Origin: [Clostridium] methylpentosum DSM 5476
Lineage (GTDB): Bacteria; Bacillota; Clostridia; Oscillospirales; Ruminococcaceae
NCBI GenBank assembly: GCA_000158655.1
Contig: EQ973344.1
Location: 368,608 to 432,607 of the forward strand
Direction of reading: 5' to 3'
DNA: 64,000 nucleotides
In this document: one piece after another, positions 45,801 to 53,034 of the stretch
Position numbering within the stretch: the first letter of the stretch is position 1
How the letters are laid out: every line of letters starts with the position of its first letter
Position numbers and translations under genes: made by a program
The notes under the pieces: model-generated
What the model was told of the DNA's origin: nothing
Databases searched by the model: none
Seen by the model: only the letters and a program-made list of their open reading frames with translations

Positions 45801-47133
45801 CAACAAAGGTCTGGAAGGAGTGTTTCTCCCCTTTGATCATCCGAACGAGCTCGGTGATGGCCCCGCGTTTGCGCTCCCACCCTGAGTACACTCCGCCGGT
45901 CTTGCTAAAGGCGCGACGGCGCACAAGAAAGAGAAACTTTCCGCCGTATTCCCGGTTGAGCTCCTCAATCACCTCGACACAGCGATTGATTTTCGCTTCG
46001 TCTTCAGCGAGGATGGGAGAGGCCGCCTGCTTGAGATCTGCCAGGACACAAAAAGAAATCCCCTCGCCTGAGCTCGTCAGACAGAGTTTTTCGAGACGGG
46101 CCCGAAATTCTTTGAGCTCAGTGCGGTCAGGCACCATCGTGGCAATGACGGCAAGAGTTGGAACCGATGCGGGAACATCCCCTTGAAAGTCCAGGCGGGG
46201 TGTGTATTCGCTTTTCGCGCTGACCATACAGATTCGCTCGGTGATCGGGCGCAGAATTTCCCACAGGGGAAAATAGAGGAGCAAGCTCCACAGCAGATTT
46301 CCCATTGCCAGCGAACACCCAACGGCAGCGACAGCGGGTAGAATGGCGAGAAGCGGGATGTGCAGCGTTCTACCCCAAGTAGAGGTAAACAGTTTGTCAT
46401 ACTCCTGATAGATCACAGCACCGACATGTTCACCGCCCTGCTGCAAATAGGTTTGAGCGAGTGACAGTTCATTCTGTCCCGTTTTGAGTGCGATCCGGCT
46501 GATTTTATAGCGGTAAAGTTGGCGGGTGCGTTCGTTCATCTTTGGATAAATCGGGTCTTGGCGGAGAATTTTTTCAAGACGGCTGTTTCGTTCGGTGAGG
46601 AGGTCAAAATCGATGTTGTCAACACCGGAAAACGTGGTAATGCAGCGGGCAATCAGCGCTTCATTCTTCGTTTTGACCGCCTGGTACACCCCTTCGAGCG
46701 CCGCGGCGCGCAGAGCCATCTGAAAAAAATCCAGCTCAAAGTTTGTCAGGCTCCGTCGGTGTTCAAACAGATCGATCAATTCCCCGCAGCCTTCGGTCGT
46801 CAGCTCCACCGATTCCTCAAATACTGCAGCGCGGACGAGCAGGTAGATTTCAGGAAGCCCAGTGGCTTTGTCAAGCGGCAGCAGGACGCCGCGCAGCTGT
46901 TTCGCAAGGCTTTTTGCCTCTTTTTCCACCAAGTAATAATTGTCGCACAACCACTGATCAACCGGGCCGTCTCCCTCGTTGAGCGAACTCTGTTTATAAC
47001 GGCTGCGGACAGCCTGAAACTGCTTTCCGAGCTGACGGCGCAGTTGGTCCGCCCGGCCTGTCTTTTGTCCATTTAACCGCTCGGTGAGAGCTTGTATTCT
47101 CTGTGTAAAGCTAAGTTCCAAATTTTCGCTCAT
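39835..47133 (-). CDS. Cyclic beta-1,2-glucan synthase-like GT84-GH94 protein (NdvB/Cgs family)
   Basis: A 2432-residue membrane protein. An N-terminal NdvB-type region is followed by hydrophobic segments near 260-295. The GT84 glycosyltransferase has DSD near residue 459, SHDILEG and RWIRGDFQ near 609. More membrane segments lie near 650-695 and 770-815. The central glycoamylase-like domain includes SWTGTMFEY and GKYGHYEAVDF. A C-terminal GH94 phosphorylase-like domain has GCGDWNDG near 2131. In Brucella/Agrobacterium such enzymes build, cyclise and trim beta-1,2-glucan; this one is shorter than their roughly 2850 residues. Product size and cyclisation cannot be predicted here. GGAGGTCGTT precedes the ATG at 47133. 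No dedicated glucan exporter is adjacent. Confidence 0.92.
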   Translation of the reverse strand: MSENLELSFTQRIQALTERLNGQKTGRADQLRRQLGKQFQAVRSRYKQSSLNEGDGPVDQWLCDNYYLVEKEAKSLAKQLRGVLLPLDKATGLPEIYLLVRAAVFEESVELTTEGCGELIDLFEHRRSLTNFELDFFQMALRAAALEGVYQAVKTKNEALIARCITTFSGVDNIDFDLLTERNSRLEKILRQDPIYPKMNERTRQLYRYKISRIALKTGQNELSLAQTYLQQGGEHVGAVIYQEYDKLFTSTWGRTLHIPLLAILPAVAAVGCSLAMGNLLWSLLLYFPLWEILRPITERICMVSAKSEYTPRLDFQGDVPASVPTLAVIATMVPDRTELKEFRARLEKLCLTSSGEGISFCVLADLKQAASPILAEDEAKINRCVEVIEELNREYGGKFLFLVRRRAFSKTGGVYSGWERKRGAITELVRMIKGEKHSFQTFVGDLHTLQKTKYIIALDSDTQMLLESASGLVSIAEHPLNQPVIDRETGTVTEGYGIFAPNVAATLQSSLATPFARVMCGLGGVSSYEIPVSDLYQDLYREGIFSGKGLINVEVFYDLLNDRFPSETVLSHDILEGSFLRTRFVSDISFVDGFPPEATPFFKRLHRWIRGDFQNIPYLFAQIQTGEGDEKNPLNRLTRFKLFDNLRRALSPCFSLLCLLAAFFAPTVPARWLGAVGLISTVAPYLFGLITMLLGRNGFAFSRKYYARIMPKGVEMVCQALYQFILLPKFALNAADAALRAVYRRFHSHKKMLEWTTAAQAEKHRSSLKQVAASYWFCEAVGLFLIFSSRSYLRLAGILFLLTIPLVLYSSRRYKGHKKEIKDQQREELENSAAAMWNFYRDYAGRQDHFLPPDNVQEAPVFRIAHRTSPTNIGFLLLSIVSARDFGLIDTAEMGRRLTQTIDTVERLEKWNGNLYNWYDTKSLELLQPAFVSTVDSGNFVCSLVAVRESLLDYSLDGNFSSLIERIDRLIAQTDLSKFYNPNKKLLSIGYDVATEKLSGSHYDMLMSEARMTSYFAIATHQVPKRHWEFLSRTLASANSFTGPVSWTGTMFEYFMPELLLHCVEGSLGFEALNFCMACQRSRTKGKGVPFGISESAYYAFDNCLNYQYKAHGVQKLALKRGMDDELVISPYSSYLTLPYDFERSFRNLRWLTDVGAVGKYGHYEAVDFTKSRIRNKDYALIKSYMAHHVGMSIVAVNNALNDKVMQKRFLRNKIMNRASELLEEKIIEGSILFEGIYKKDQLPKSSRETNETVELDQAYPQLPRVKLLSNGELTSIQTDSGSGYLSYQGLDVTRRPVDLLRRPNGVFAGIRIEDTVVPFTFAPDYYEGVKQRRIMLENNAISYLSIKKDVEVGQRVLLHPTIPCEQRQYAVKNLRNQKRSFEFLLYFEPVLSRFEDDSAHPAFSKLFVNIEYDEVTNTVTAKRKRRKDEKQIFLAAGFLENRPFQYEACRETVLERPRGIESLFGGFSRIFRPGNGTPDPCVAVKFTGQLAPREQKDFTFLICVGNSEEEAVQGIVAARRQGALRTEDAAKPPLAPDSIEGRLAFSLLPQLLFHRNDTSLSREAVERNQRSVQILWSKGISGDRPIVLVEIKSAGDERAACYLSCQQQLNLANILFDLVFLYEEGREELIQAAREVDTALWIGQRIFLLDRRELDEEFLTALTAYACHVAPKSMAPRSEVEYPYTPLPLRRVSPRREQSGFSGESYFVDNVPSVPWSHVLANPQFGTLLSDRALGFTWAVNARECKLTPWYNDTMSDNRGELLLMKIGEKVYDLIDGAACEFHPDYARYRSKAEKLEITVTVHIAPKGMRKMIDLEITNNGGPVDLHIAYYTEPALYVDRSRAKQIRFSSSDNLLLLHNPANFSVRSFAGLWSDHPAVPVVNRPDFLCGRWEREKLASHPDPCAALIVEKKLPPKRSEKIRFILSFAETKSGLLDQVQLPELPADWRRNSIRIHTPDERLNHLFNTWLPWQNIAARMFARTGFFQCGGAYGFRDQLQDSCAAVLFAPKLAKVQILRACASQFPEGDVLHWWHMLPAFGGGKKGVRTRYSDDLLWLPYTVCEYIDKTGDREILEINVAFCTGELLAPHEHEKYLTVGRGEAATVFEHCIRAIDKAHNLGEHGLPLMGCGDWNDGYNLVGAAGRGESVWLAQFLSIVLERFAPLCEEKRAADYLEKRERLLQAVHNHCWDGNWYIRAFFDNGDRMGASGNPECSIDSLPQSFSVLADMPDKARNRRALDSAYNRLFDRENKIIKLFENPFDHSDQEPGYVKSYPMGVRENGGQYTHGAVWLAMAMLKAGDAERGYELLKALSPAEKYTDAEIARRYKLEPYYMAADVYTNPSAFGRGGWSIYTGAAGWYTRTILEYLLGIRIRDGRVTVTPCLPKKWNKEFTVDLDYQDTKITLLYRPGNSSEGQVSIPLDGQTHEVVVGFE

Positions 47134-47434
47134 AACGACCTCCAGGTGAATCACATATAGGGTTATTATGGGCGTTTTGGAGCAAACCATTCGTTGTAAA
47201 AGGCAATTCGCGAAAATACTGTTTTTAAAACAATGCGCTAAACAGCAAATTTCGCAAAATGGGAAGCTGAAAAAATAAAAATTCTGCGAGTCAACCTGGC
47301 ATTTTTTGTTTATGCACTGCCCTGTAGCAGCTGTTTTTGAACAAACCAGGAACCTATAAAATGACCTTGTTCACACCACAAGTCGATGAATATATCTTTC
47401 ACAAAAGGTGTCTATTGCAGCCGCTGAGAAGTAC
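47134..47434. other. Upstream region of the glucan synthase-like gene
   Basis: AT-rich, presumably holding the promoter of the glucan synthase gene. I could not pick one confident -35/-10 pair. The ORF at 47371-47583 spans the terminator hairpin and is not called. Confidence 0.4.
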
Positions 47435-47472
47435 AAAAAAGCATCTTTCCCGTTTTGGGAAAGATGCTTTTT
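47435..47472 (-). terminator. Bidirectional terminator after the C_GCAxxG_C_C gene
   Basis: A perfect stem AAAAAAGCATCTTTCCC/GGGAAAGATGCTTTTT with a GTTTT loop. It would end minus-strand transcription from 49968 toward 47658 and has T-runs on both strands. Confidence 0.8.
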
Positions 47473-47657
47473 GACCGTTGAAAAAAGAAAAAGGTATCCG
47501 GCAGCAGGTGCGTGAGATTCCTTTTCCGGCAAATGCCGCAAAGTCGATATTCTTGATCTCAAAAAACCGGCCTCAAAATTCACGCCGTTTCTGAAAGAGC
47601 CTACTTTGTCAGCGCGTTTCGAGCGACTTTATCTCAACCTTTTCCTTTGGCAGGCTG

Positions 47658-48116
47658 TTAGTGTTCAATCAGCTGCCCGGCTAAATGCTTTTCAGCAATC
47701 TCTGCGGCCGTTTCGACAAACCGGGCGCAGGGACGTTTTGCGTAGTATTTTGCATTGCGTTCCGATGGGTGCTCGCTGACAATGCACTTGGCGTTGACGA
47801 GCAGCTCCCGGCAGTTGGTTGTGCCAAACTGTCCGGCAAACTCTGCGTCAAGGGCTTTGATCAAATCATAAAGTTCCTTTTTGGAGGGAGGGGATTCTGG
47901 GTCATAGCCCCCTTTAGAAAGTCCGGCTAGCATGAAAAGCGCGGTCACGGTGCCGCATTTTTCCCGCAGACCGCCCATCCCCCCGCCAAATCCCGAAGAA
48001 ATAGCGAGAGCGGCGGATTCCTCCACGCCGAACAAATCGCTGTAGGCGGCAAAAACCGATTGACAGCAATTGTATCCACGATAAAAATACTCCAATGCTT
48101 TTTCTACTCTGTCCAT
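47658..48116 (-). CDS. C-GCAxxG-C-C family (putative redox-active) protein
   Basis: A 152-residue soluble protein of the C_GCAxxG_C_C family. Its conserved cysteine and glycine positions are visible: YNCCQSV near residue 17, the Gly-rich GFGGGMGG followed by KCGTVT, TNCRELL and RPCARFVE. Members are presumed to bind a metal or perform redox chemistry, but no reaction is established. It follows the sugar kinase gene by 6 bases, so it is probably co-transcribed with the nucleoside hydrolase and kinase. Confidence 0.85.
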   Translation of the reverse strand: MDRVEKALEYFYRGYNCCQSVFAAYSDLFGVEESAALAISSGFGGGMGGLREKCGTVTALFMLAGLSKGGYDPESPPSKKELYDLIKALDAEFAGQFGTTNCRELLVNAKCIVSEHPSERNAKYYAKRPCARFVETAAEIAEKHLAGQLIEH

Positions 48117-48122
48117 TTTTAA

Positions 48123-49013
48123 CTACCTTTCTGTATGAAATCGCTCCCGAACCTCGGCGAGCGTTGGGATCGACGGCGCGGCTCCCGGACGGGAAACGGT
48201 GATGCAAGATGCCTGGGACGCCAAGCGCAGCGCGTCCTGCGGGGGCTGCCCGCTCAAAAGCGCGCTGAAGAAAAACCCCGTAAAGGTATCCCCCGCGCCG
48301 GTGGTATCCACCACCTCGGATTGATAGATTCCATGGCGTACAGTGCCAGTGTCATCCCCATACAGTGCGCCTTCCTTGCCGAGCGTCAACAGGACTGCAG
48401 TCTGGTGGCGGTCCATCAGCGTCTTGAGAATCTCTTCCGGCTCAGTCTTTCCAGAGAACTGATGTCCCTCTACCTCGTTGACGACAAAATAATCCACATA
48501 GTCAAGGGGATAGGAGAGAAGGCATTTCTCAAATGGAGATGGATTGAAGATCAACCGCAGCCCCGCTTCATGTGCTCGCTCCATCAGATAGCGCAGGTTT
48601 GAAATTTCATTTTGCAGGAAGATGCAATCCCCTTCCTCAAACTGGCTGATCACCTCGTCAATGTACGGCTCGTCTATCCTTTGATTTGCTCCTCCGTAGA
48701 GGATGATCGAGTTTTCTCCCCGGCGGTCGACCTGGATGATTGCCTGTCCCGAGCCGCCGGGCACCTCCCGGACCAGCGAGGTGTCCGCGCCCGCTTCACC
48801 GAGGAGTTCGAGCAGCATACCGCCGTCCTCCCCCACCATCCCGGCATGGAACACCTGCGCGCCCGCCCGTGCGAGCGCCACCGACTGGTTGAGCCCTTTG
48901 CCGCCGCAATTGGTCTCCCGGCTGGTCGAGCTGATCGTTTCACCTGGTAAAACGAGATGGTCCACCTGGTAAACCACGTCTATATTGAGCGCGCCAAAAT
49001 TTAATAGCTTCAT
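48123..49013 (-). CDS. rbsK: PfkB-family sugar kinase, ribokinase-like
   Basis: A 296-residue PfkB carbohydrate kinase. The N-terminal sugar-binding signature (NCGGKGLNQSVALARAG) and the C-terminal anion-hole motif with catalytic Asp (DTTGAGDTFTGF) are intact. Next to a nucleoside hydrolase it most likely phosphorylates ribose released from nucleosides; that is inferred from context. The start at 49013 lies 7 bases after GGGAGG. The ORF extends 131 codons upstream into the hydrolase gene and that part is not real. Confidence 0.9.
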   Translation of the reverse strand: MKLLNFGALNIDVVYQVDHLVLPGETISSTSRETNCGGKGLNQSVALARAGAQVFHAGMVGEDGGMLLELLGEAGADTSLVREVPGGSGQAIIQVDRRGENSIILYGGANQRIDEPYIDEVISQFEEGDCIFLQNEISNLRYLMERAHEAGLRLIFNPSPFEKCLLSYPLDYVDYFVVNEVEGHQFSGKTEPEEILKTLMDRHQTAVLLTLGKEGALYGDDTGTVRHGIYQSEVVDTTGAGDTFTGFFFSALLSGQPPQDALRLASQASCITVSRPGAAPSIPTLAEVRERFHTER

Positions 49014-49026
49014 CGCAAGTCCTCCC

Positions 49027-49968
49027 TTAGTTGAGCTTGCCGACAGCATCGCAGAGCAGGTCGATGAGTTTTTCCCGGTTAACAGCAAAGGCAACCGAGG
49101 CATTTTCCTCCCTGCCTGTATTGTGATAGTAATCCACCACCGTACAACCCGCGGTAAACTCCCCCTTAGTTTCAATCTCGACGTTGCAGCGGACAAGTGT
49201 AAACAGCGACGGATCAACGAGATAGGCAGCTGCACAGGGATCGTGCAGATGGACCCCTTCCACATGCTCAGGCGGTGCGAGAACAGGCAGTTGGAGGGTA
49301 TTGGAGTAAAAATCGAGCATGGCGGCGAGTGCGGTTGCCGTTTTGGTGCCGACCTCGCGGAGCCGCTCGATATCCTCCCGATAACACTGCGCTTGCCGGG
49401 TGACATCGAGCCCGAACATCACAATCGGCACGCCGGAGCGGAAGACAAGGTTTGCCGCTTCGGGATCAACCGCCATGTTGAACTCTGCAACCGGGGTGGT
49501 ATTTCCCCCGTGAAACGCCCCGCCCATCAGGGTGATCCCTTTGATTTTGTGCTTGAGCTCGGGATGGGCAACGAGCAGGATCGCGATGTTGGTCAGCGGG
49601 CCGGTTGCGAGAATTTCGACTGGCTGTTCCGATTCGCTGAGAAAGCGGGCTGAGGCTTCGAGCGCAGTCTTTGTGGTGTGCGGCGCAGTGGATTCGGGGA
49701 GTTCCACCGGTCCGACTCCACTCTTCCCATGCACCTCTGCGGCAATGCGCAGCTCGCGCACAAGGGGCTTGGGAGCGCCTTGATAGACGGGAATCTCCTC
49801 CCGCCCCATCAGACTGAGCAGATTGCGGGCATTGGTGTAGGTCTTGATGGGGAGCTGATTGCCCGCGCAGGTCGTAATCATCCGGACATCGAGATACGCA
49901 AGAACAAGCGCGAGAGCCGCCGCATCGTCAATGCCGGGGTCACAGTCAAATAGTACTGGATGGTTCAT
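49027..49968 (-). CDS. Nucleoside hydrolase (inosine/uridine-preferring family)
   Basis: A 313-residue N-ribohydrolase that splits nucleosides into base and ribose. The calcium-binding aspartate cluster DCDPGIDDAAAL is at the N-terminus, and ATGPLTNIA and GGAFHGGN segments follow. The active-site region with NMAVDPEAA is present. The ATG at 49968 follows GGAGGTGG at good spacing; a GTG three codons earlier touches that site. The operon with the ribokinase-like gene forms a nucleoside salvage pair. Base specificity is not predictable. Confidence 0.92.
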   Translation of the reverse strand: MNHPVLFDCDPGIDDAAALALVLAYLDVRMITTCAGNQLPIKTYTNARNLLSLMGREEIPVYQGAPKPLVRELRIAAEVHGKSGVGPVELPESTAPHTTKTALEASARFLSESEQPVEILATGPLTNIAILLVAHPELKHKIKGITLMGGAFHGGNTTPVAEFNMAVDPEAANLVFRSGVPIVMFGLDVTRQAQCYREDIERLREVGTKTATALAAMLDFYSNTLQLPVLAPPEHVEGVHLHDPCAAAYLVDPSLFTLVRCNVEIETKGEFTAGCTVVDYYHNTGREENASVAFAVNREKLIDLLCDAVGKLN

Positions 49969-50077
49969 CGGTTCCACCTCCTTTGATCCTTCTTATTATA
50001 TCACAAAAAATGCAAAAGGAACAGGGATCGCGGGGCGCATCCTCATGAAAAGAGTGGACAACAGCGAAATTAAAGGT

Positions 50078-50671
50078 TCACTGCATCCTCCGCTTTCTCT
50101 TTTTCCACACAGCAAACAGGATCACAGCTGCGATCAGCAGCAAAATCGCCGTAGAATACTGTTTGATGTATGGGAGGATGACTTCAAAGTTTTCCCCGAG
50201 CAGATAGCCGCAGGAGATGAGAAGGGTGTTCCAGGAGAGGATGCCGATGGAGGAAAACAGGAGAAACTCGAGGTAATTTTGGCGGGTGATGCCAGATGCA
50301 AACGAAATATAGGTCCGAAACAGCGGCACGACCCGCCCGAGCATGATTGACATCCTCCCATACCGCTGCTGCCAGTCGCACGCTTTGTGAAACTGCCTGC
50401 CCGCCTTTGGAAAACGATGAAACAGGCGGTCAAGAAAACCGCCGCCCGCTCTCCCCGCAAAATAGCAGGCGCTTGAACCGATGAGCCCAGCCACAACGCT
50501 GATGAGAATCACCAAAGTGATACGGTGCCCTAAACGAAAAGCGACCAGACCGGAAACCGGCAGCACGAGCTCACTCGAAATGGGAAAGCAGGCGTATTCA
50601 AGCATAATAATCAAAAAAATCGCCCACAACCCGTATTGGGAGAGCAGGGCGATTGCCGAATCCAGATTCAT
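50078..50671 (-). CDS. DedA family membrane protein
   Basis: A 197-residue polytopic membrane protein of the DedA/VTT family, members of which flip undecaprenyl phosphate or phospholipids. The long amphipathic reentrant segments with FPISSELVLP and the GRVVPLFRTYISFASG motif, with its conserved Arg, are present. The C-terminus is basic. GGAGGAG lies upstream. It is divergent from ogt. Confidence 0.9.
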   Translation of the reverse strand: MNLDSAIALLSQYGLWAIFLIIMLEYACFPISSELVLPVSGLVAFRLGHRITLVILISVVAGLIGSSACYFAGRAGGGFLDRLFHRFPKAGRQFHKACDWQQRYGRMSIMLGRVVPLFRTYISFASGITRQNYLEFLLFSSIGILSWNTLLISCGYLLGENFEVILPYIKQYSTAILLLIAAVILFAVWKKRKRRMQ

Positions 50672-50835
50672 CGCAGGTTCTCCTCCTCATATAGAAACGC
50701 TCAATAGCAAGTTATGACTTTCTCCCATTGCCAAAGCTGTATACCGGCAAGGCGGCCTGACAGAGTTCTTATAGGATGAAGGTGCACCCGTGTGAAAGTC
50801 GGCCAGACTCCTTCTACCGATTAGTACAGTGTATT

Positions 50836-50864
50836 TTGCCTTTCGAGAAAATATGTGCTACAAT
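50836..50864 (+). promoter_or_regulatory. Promoter of ogt
   Basis: TTGCCT (50836-50841), a 17-base spacer and TACAAT (50859-50864). The leader is very short (about 15-20 bases before the ATG at 50888). Confidence 0.6.
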
Positions 50865-50887
50865 GGAACAAAAAAGGAGGGGACCGG

Positions 50888-51415
50888 ATGAAAACAATCG
50901 AACAGGCGCAGGTGGATACCTGTCTGGGACAATTTACGATTTATGCGGATGAAGGATCTGTGGTTGCCATTGCCTTTGAAGAGGAGTGGGAGAAAACAGA
51001 GAAATTTCTCGATAAACAGATTGGTCCGCACAAAACGCTGCCCGCCGGGGAACGGGTGAAACGTTACGCGCAGCAGTTCCCCGAGTTTTTCAGCGGAAAA
51101 CGGAGGGATTTTGAAATCCCTTATACGCTGTACACCACCCCATTCCGCAAAAAAGTCCTTGAAGCTGTCGCATCCATCCCATACGGTCAGGTTTACAGCT
51201 ACAAGGACATTGGTCAGCTCATCGGGAGTGCAGGCTACCGCGCCATCGGCGGAGCGGTTAAGAACAATCCACTGCCGATCCTCATACCCTGTCACCGGGT
51301 CGTTGGCTCTTCCGGCATCGGGGGATACAGCATGGCGGAGGGACTCAAAACCAAGCAATTCCTGCTTCTACTTGAAAAAAATAACGGTCAACTGGTTGGA
51401 GATCCCAACCGCTAA
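50888..51415 (+). CDS. ogt: Methylated-DNA-[protein]-cysteine S-methyltransferase
   Basis: A 175-residue suicide repair protein that takes methyl groups from O6-methylguanine. The active-site motif IPCHRV, the helix-turn-helix with the arginine finger (SAGYRAIGGAVKNNP) and GGYSMAEGLKTKQFLLL are typical. The ATG at 50888 follows AAAGGAGGGGACC; an upstream in-frame ATG is less likely. The stop overlaps the convergent regulator gene by 4 bases. Confidence 0.94.
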   Translation: MKTIEQAQVDTCLGQFTIYADEGSVVAIAFEEEWEKTEKFLDKQIGPHKTLPAGERVKRYAQQFPEFFSGKRRDFEIPYTLYTTPFRKKVLEAVASIPYGQVYSYKDIGQLIGSAGYRAIGGAVKNNPLPILIPCHRVVGSSGIGGYSMAEGLKTKQFLLLLEKNNGQLVGDPNR

Positions 51416-51762
51416 TCGTCATCCATCTGCGTTTCATAATACGTGTCAATCCTTTCGAGGATACGTGCACGGTTTTGATCGTTTAACAGCCCAAACCGTT
51501 GCAGCAAACGCTGTTCGTCTGTTGAAAGCCGCATCAGACTGGAGCTGAGTGGCTGTTTACTCGGCGTGCGCCCAAGCAAGAAATCGGTTGTCGTGTTGAG
51601 CGCGTCTGCAATTTTGGAAAGAATTTCGGCGTTTGGGATGTTGATATTCCTCTCATATTTTGACATTGAGGATTTTGTGATCCCAATTTGGGCGGCAAGG
51701 TCTTTTTGTTGAATGTCAAGATCCTGCCTCAAGCTGATTATGCGATCTCCTAACGTTAACAT
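51412..51762 (-). CDS. XRE-family helix-turn-helix transcriptional regulator
   Basis: A 116-residue protein. The N-terminal Cro/C1-type HTH (about 8-62) has QKDLAAQIGITKSSMSKYERN as its helix-turn-helix. The C-terminal half (LMRLSTDEQRLLQRFGLL) resembles the short dimerisation tail of clostridial XRE regulators. No effector domain. GGGAGG lies 11 bases before the ATG. It converges with ogt and diverges from a small coiled-coil gene. Confidence 0.88.
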   Translation of the reverse strand: MLTLGDRIISLRQDLDIQQKDLAAQIGITKSSMSKYERNINIPNAEILSKIADALNTTTDFLLGRTPSKQPLSSSLMRLSTDEQRLLQRFGLLNDQNRARILERIDTYYETQMDDD

Positions 51763-51920
51763 TGTGAATCATCCTCCCAGATTGTATTATACTGTACTCC
51801 ACAGAAAGGATTGGCTAAAGTTTCTCATTTTATAACCGCATTTTTACGAGTTGACCAATTATCCAATGTTCTGCCAACAAAAAACAGATTGTTTTGTGCA
51901 TAATTTTACCAGTATACTCC

Positions 51921-51926
51921 TATAAT
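51921..51926 (+). promoter_or_regulatory. -10 element ahead of the coiled-coil gene
   Basis: A perfect TATAAT in the AT-rich divergent region between the XRE regulator and the small coiled-coil gene. No good -35 box at 17 bases is seen. Confidence 0.4.
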
Positions 51927-51959
51927 AAGGATATCATCTTACAAAAGGAGCGGTTTGTT

Positions 51960-52196
51960 ATGCCCAGAGGCAAAAAAAAGACTTTTGAGGAACAGCTTGA
52001 GAGAATTGAAAATGAAATAAAAGCCTGCGAACGAAAACTCGAAAAACTCAAAGGGGAAAGAAATGGCATTTTGCAGGCCAAACGGGAAGCGGAAATTTCC
52101 GCCCTGTACAACGCAATCCAGTCGAGCGGAATCTCGGTGGACGAGGTGGTTGATATCCTCACTGAACGCCAACAGGTCGACAGGGAAATTGCATAA
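51960..52196 (+). CDS. Small coiled-coil protein of unknown function
   Basis: A 78-residue charged protein. Residues about 8-50 form a continuous heptad-like Glu/Lys/Leu/Ile pattern (EEQLERIENEIKACERKLEKL) consistent with a coiled coil, followed by a short helical tail (SSGISVDEVVDIL). This resembles the small DUF4315-type proteins of mobile elements, but only loosely. AAAGGAGCGG precedes the ATG at 51960. A good terminator follows. No membrane segment or signal. Confidence 0.7.
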   Translation: MPRGKKKTFEEQLERIENEIKACERKLEKLKGERNGILQAKREAEISALYNAIQSSGISVDEVVDILTERQQVDREIA

Positions 52197-52203
52197 TCGT
52201 TTT

Positions 52204-52229
52204 GCCGCTGGAACTCCGGCGGCTTTTTT
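52204..52229 (+). terminator. Terminator of the small coiled-coil gene
   Basis: Stem GCCGC-T-GGA/TCC-G-GCGGC followed by six T, starting 8 bases after the stop. Confidence 0.75.
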
Positions 52230-52572
52230 GCGGTTACACCGCAACGGAATGCCTGTCGAAAATTAGGATTTGCGTAAAAATATCCTGAGCAGCTCTAGGC
52301 ATCTTTTCGGCCGAGCTGTTTTGCGCTGCAATCGGGCGACAAAATTAAAAATATGGACAGTGAGCAGGATGGATCCCTTCAAATGAGACTCATTCCTTTA
52401 ATATCGTTCCAAGATTGATTAAGCAGAGTGTTTCACATCGCAGTGCGGCAGGTTTTACCGCAACTAGATGGCTGGTGCGGGGAAATACTAATACCGTGTC
52501 CAAAGCTGTGTGCCCAATCATTGTATTTGAATGGGAATAGTTTTGGCCATACTCTGCAAATGAGGTGAGAAC
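52230..52572. other. Intergenic region
   Basis: About 340 bases with no supportable gene. An imperfect CAGCTC/GAGCTG hairpin with TTTT lies near 52295. GAGGTGAGAAC just before 52573 is the ribosome binding site of the next gene. Confidence 0.4.
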
Positions 52573-52812
52573 ATGTCACAGGAAAGCGCAAACTTTATCG
52601 TAGAAAAGGTACACGGAAACCATGACTTCCAGCAGATTAAAAAACAACTTGACCGGATACACGGTGTGTGCTGCGTAAATATCAACGACCAACACAATTT
52701 GGTTTCAGTTGATTACGACAGTTCTGGGACTTCTTATGACGAAATTGAAAACCGCCTCAATAAAATGGGTTATGAAATTGCAGCAGATGCGAGCTGCATT
52801 CAGACCCGCTAA
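52573..52812 (+). CDS. Small HMA-fold-like protein without the CxxC metal site
   Basis: A 79-residue protein whose pattern (strand VEKVHG, helix QQIKKQLDRIHGV, strand CCVNIND, strand LVSVDYD, helix YDEIENRLNKMGY, strand EIA) follows the beta-alpha-beta-beta-alpha-beta order of heavy-metal-associated domains such as CopZ. The GMxCxxC metal loop is replaced by HGNHDFQQ, so copper binding by the usual residues is not expected. GAGGTGAGAAC precedes the ATG and a terminator follows. Function unknown. Confidence 0.7.
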   Translation: MSQESANFIVEKVHGNHDFQQIKKQLDRIHGVCCVNINDQHNLVSVDYDSSGTSYDEIENRLNKMGYEIAADASCIQTR

Positions 52813-52825
52813 ATTTTACGATTGC

Positions 52826-52860
52826 AAAAACATCCGACAATTCGATTGCCGGATGTTTTT
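52826..52860 (+). terminator. Terminator of the HMA-like gene
   Basis: Stem AAAAACATCCG...CGGATGTTTTT with one mismatch in the upper stem, ending in TTTTT. Confidence 0.8.
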
Positions 52861-52993
52861 CTGTCTTTAAGCCACAGCCTCTGCAGAAAAAACAATTATC
52901 TATTGCTGCACATCTTTAAAAACAGGATTTCAAAAGAATCCTTGTCGAAAAAATTCCAGTTCGTTTTCACTGTATTCGGTGTGTGCTGGCTCC

Positions 52994-53032
52994 AAAAAAG
53001 CGGGGCAGCCGCCCCGGCTGCCCCGCTTTTTG
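52994..53032 (-). terminator. Terminator of the CotF-like genes
   Basis: A 15-base-plus GC-rich stem, AAAGCGGGGCAGCC/GGCTGCCCCGCTTT, with flanking A and T runs, just after the stop at 53035. Confidence 0.85.
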
Positions 53033-53034
53033 GC

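Noticed and set aside
47371-47583. 70-codon minus-strand ORF
   Set aside because: It spans the strong terminator hairpin at 47435-47472 and has no ribosome binding site.
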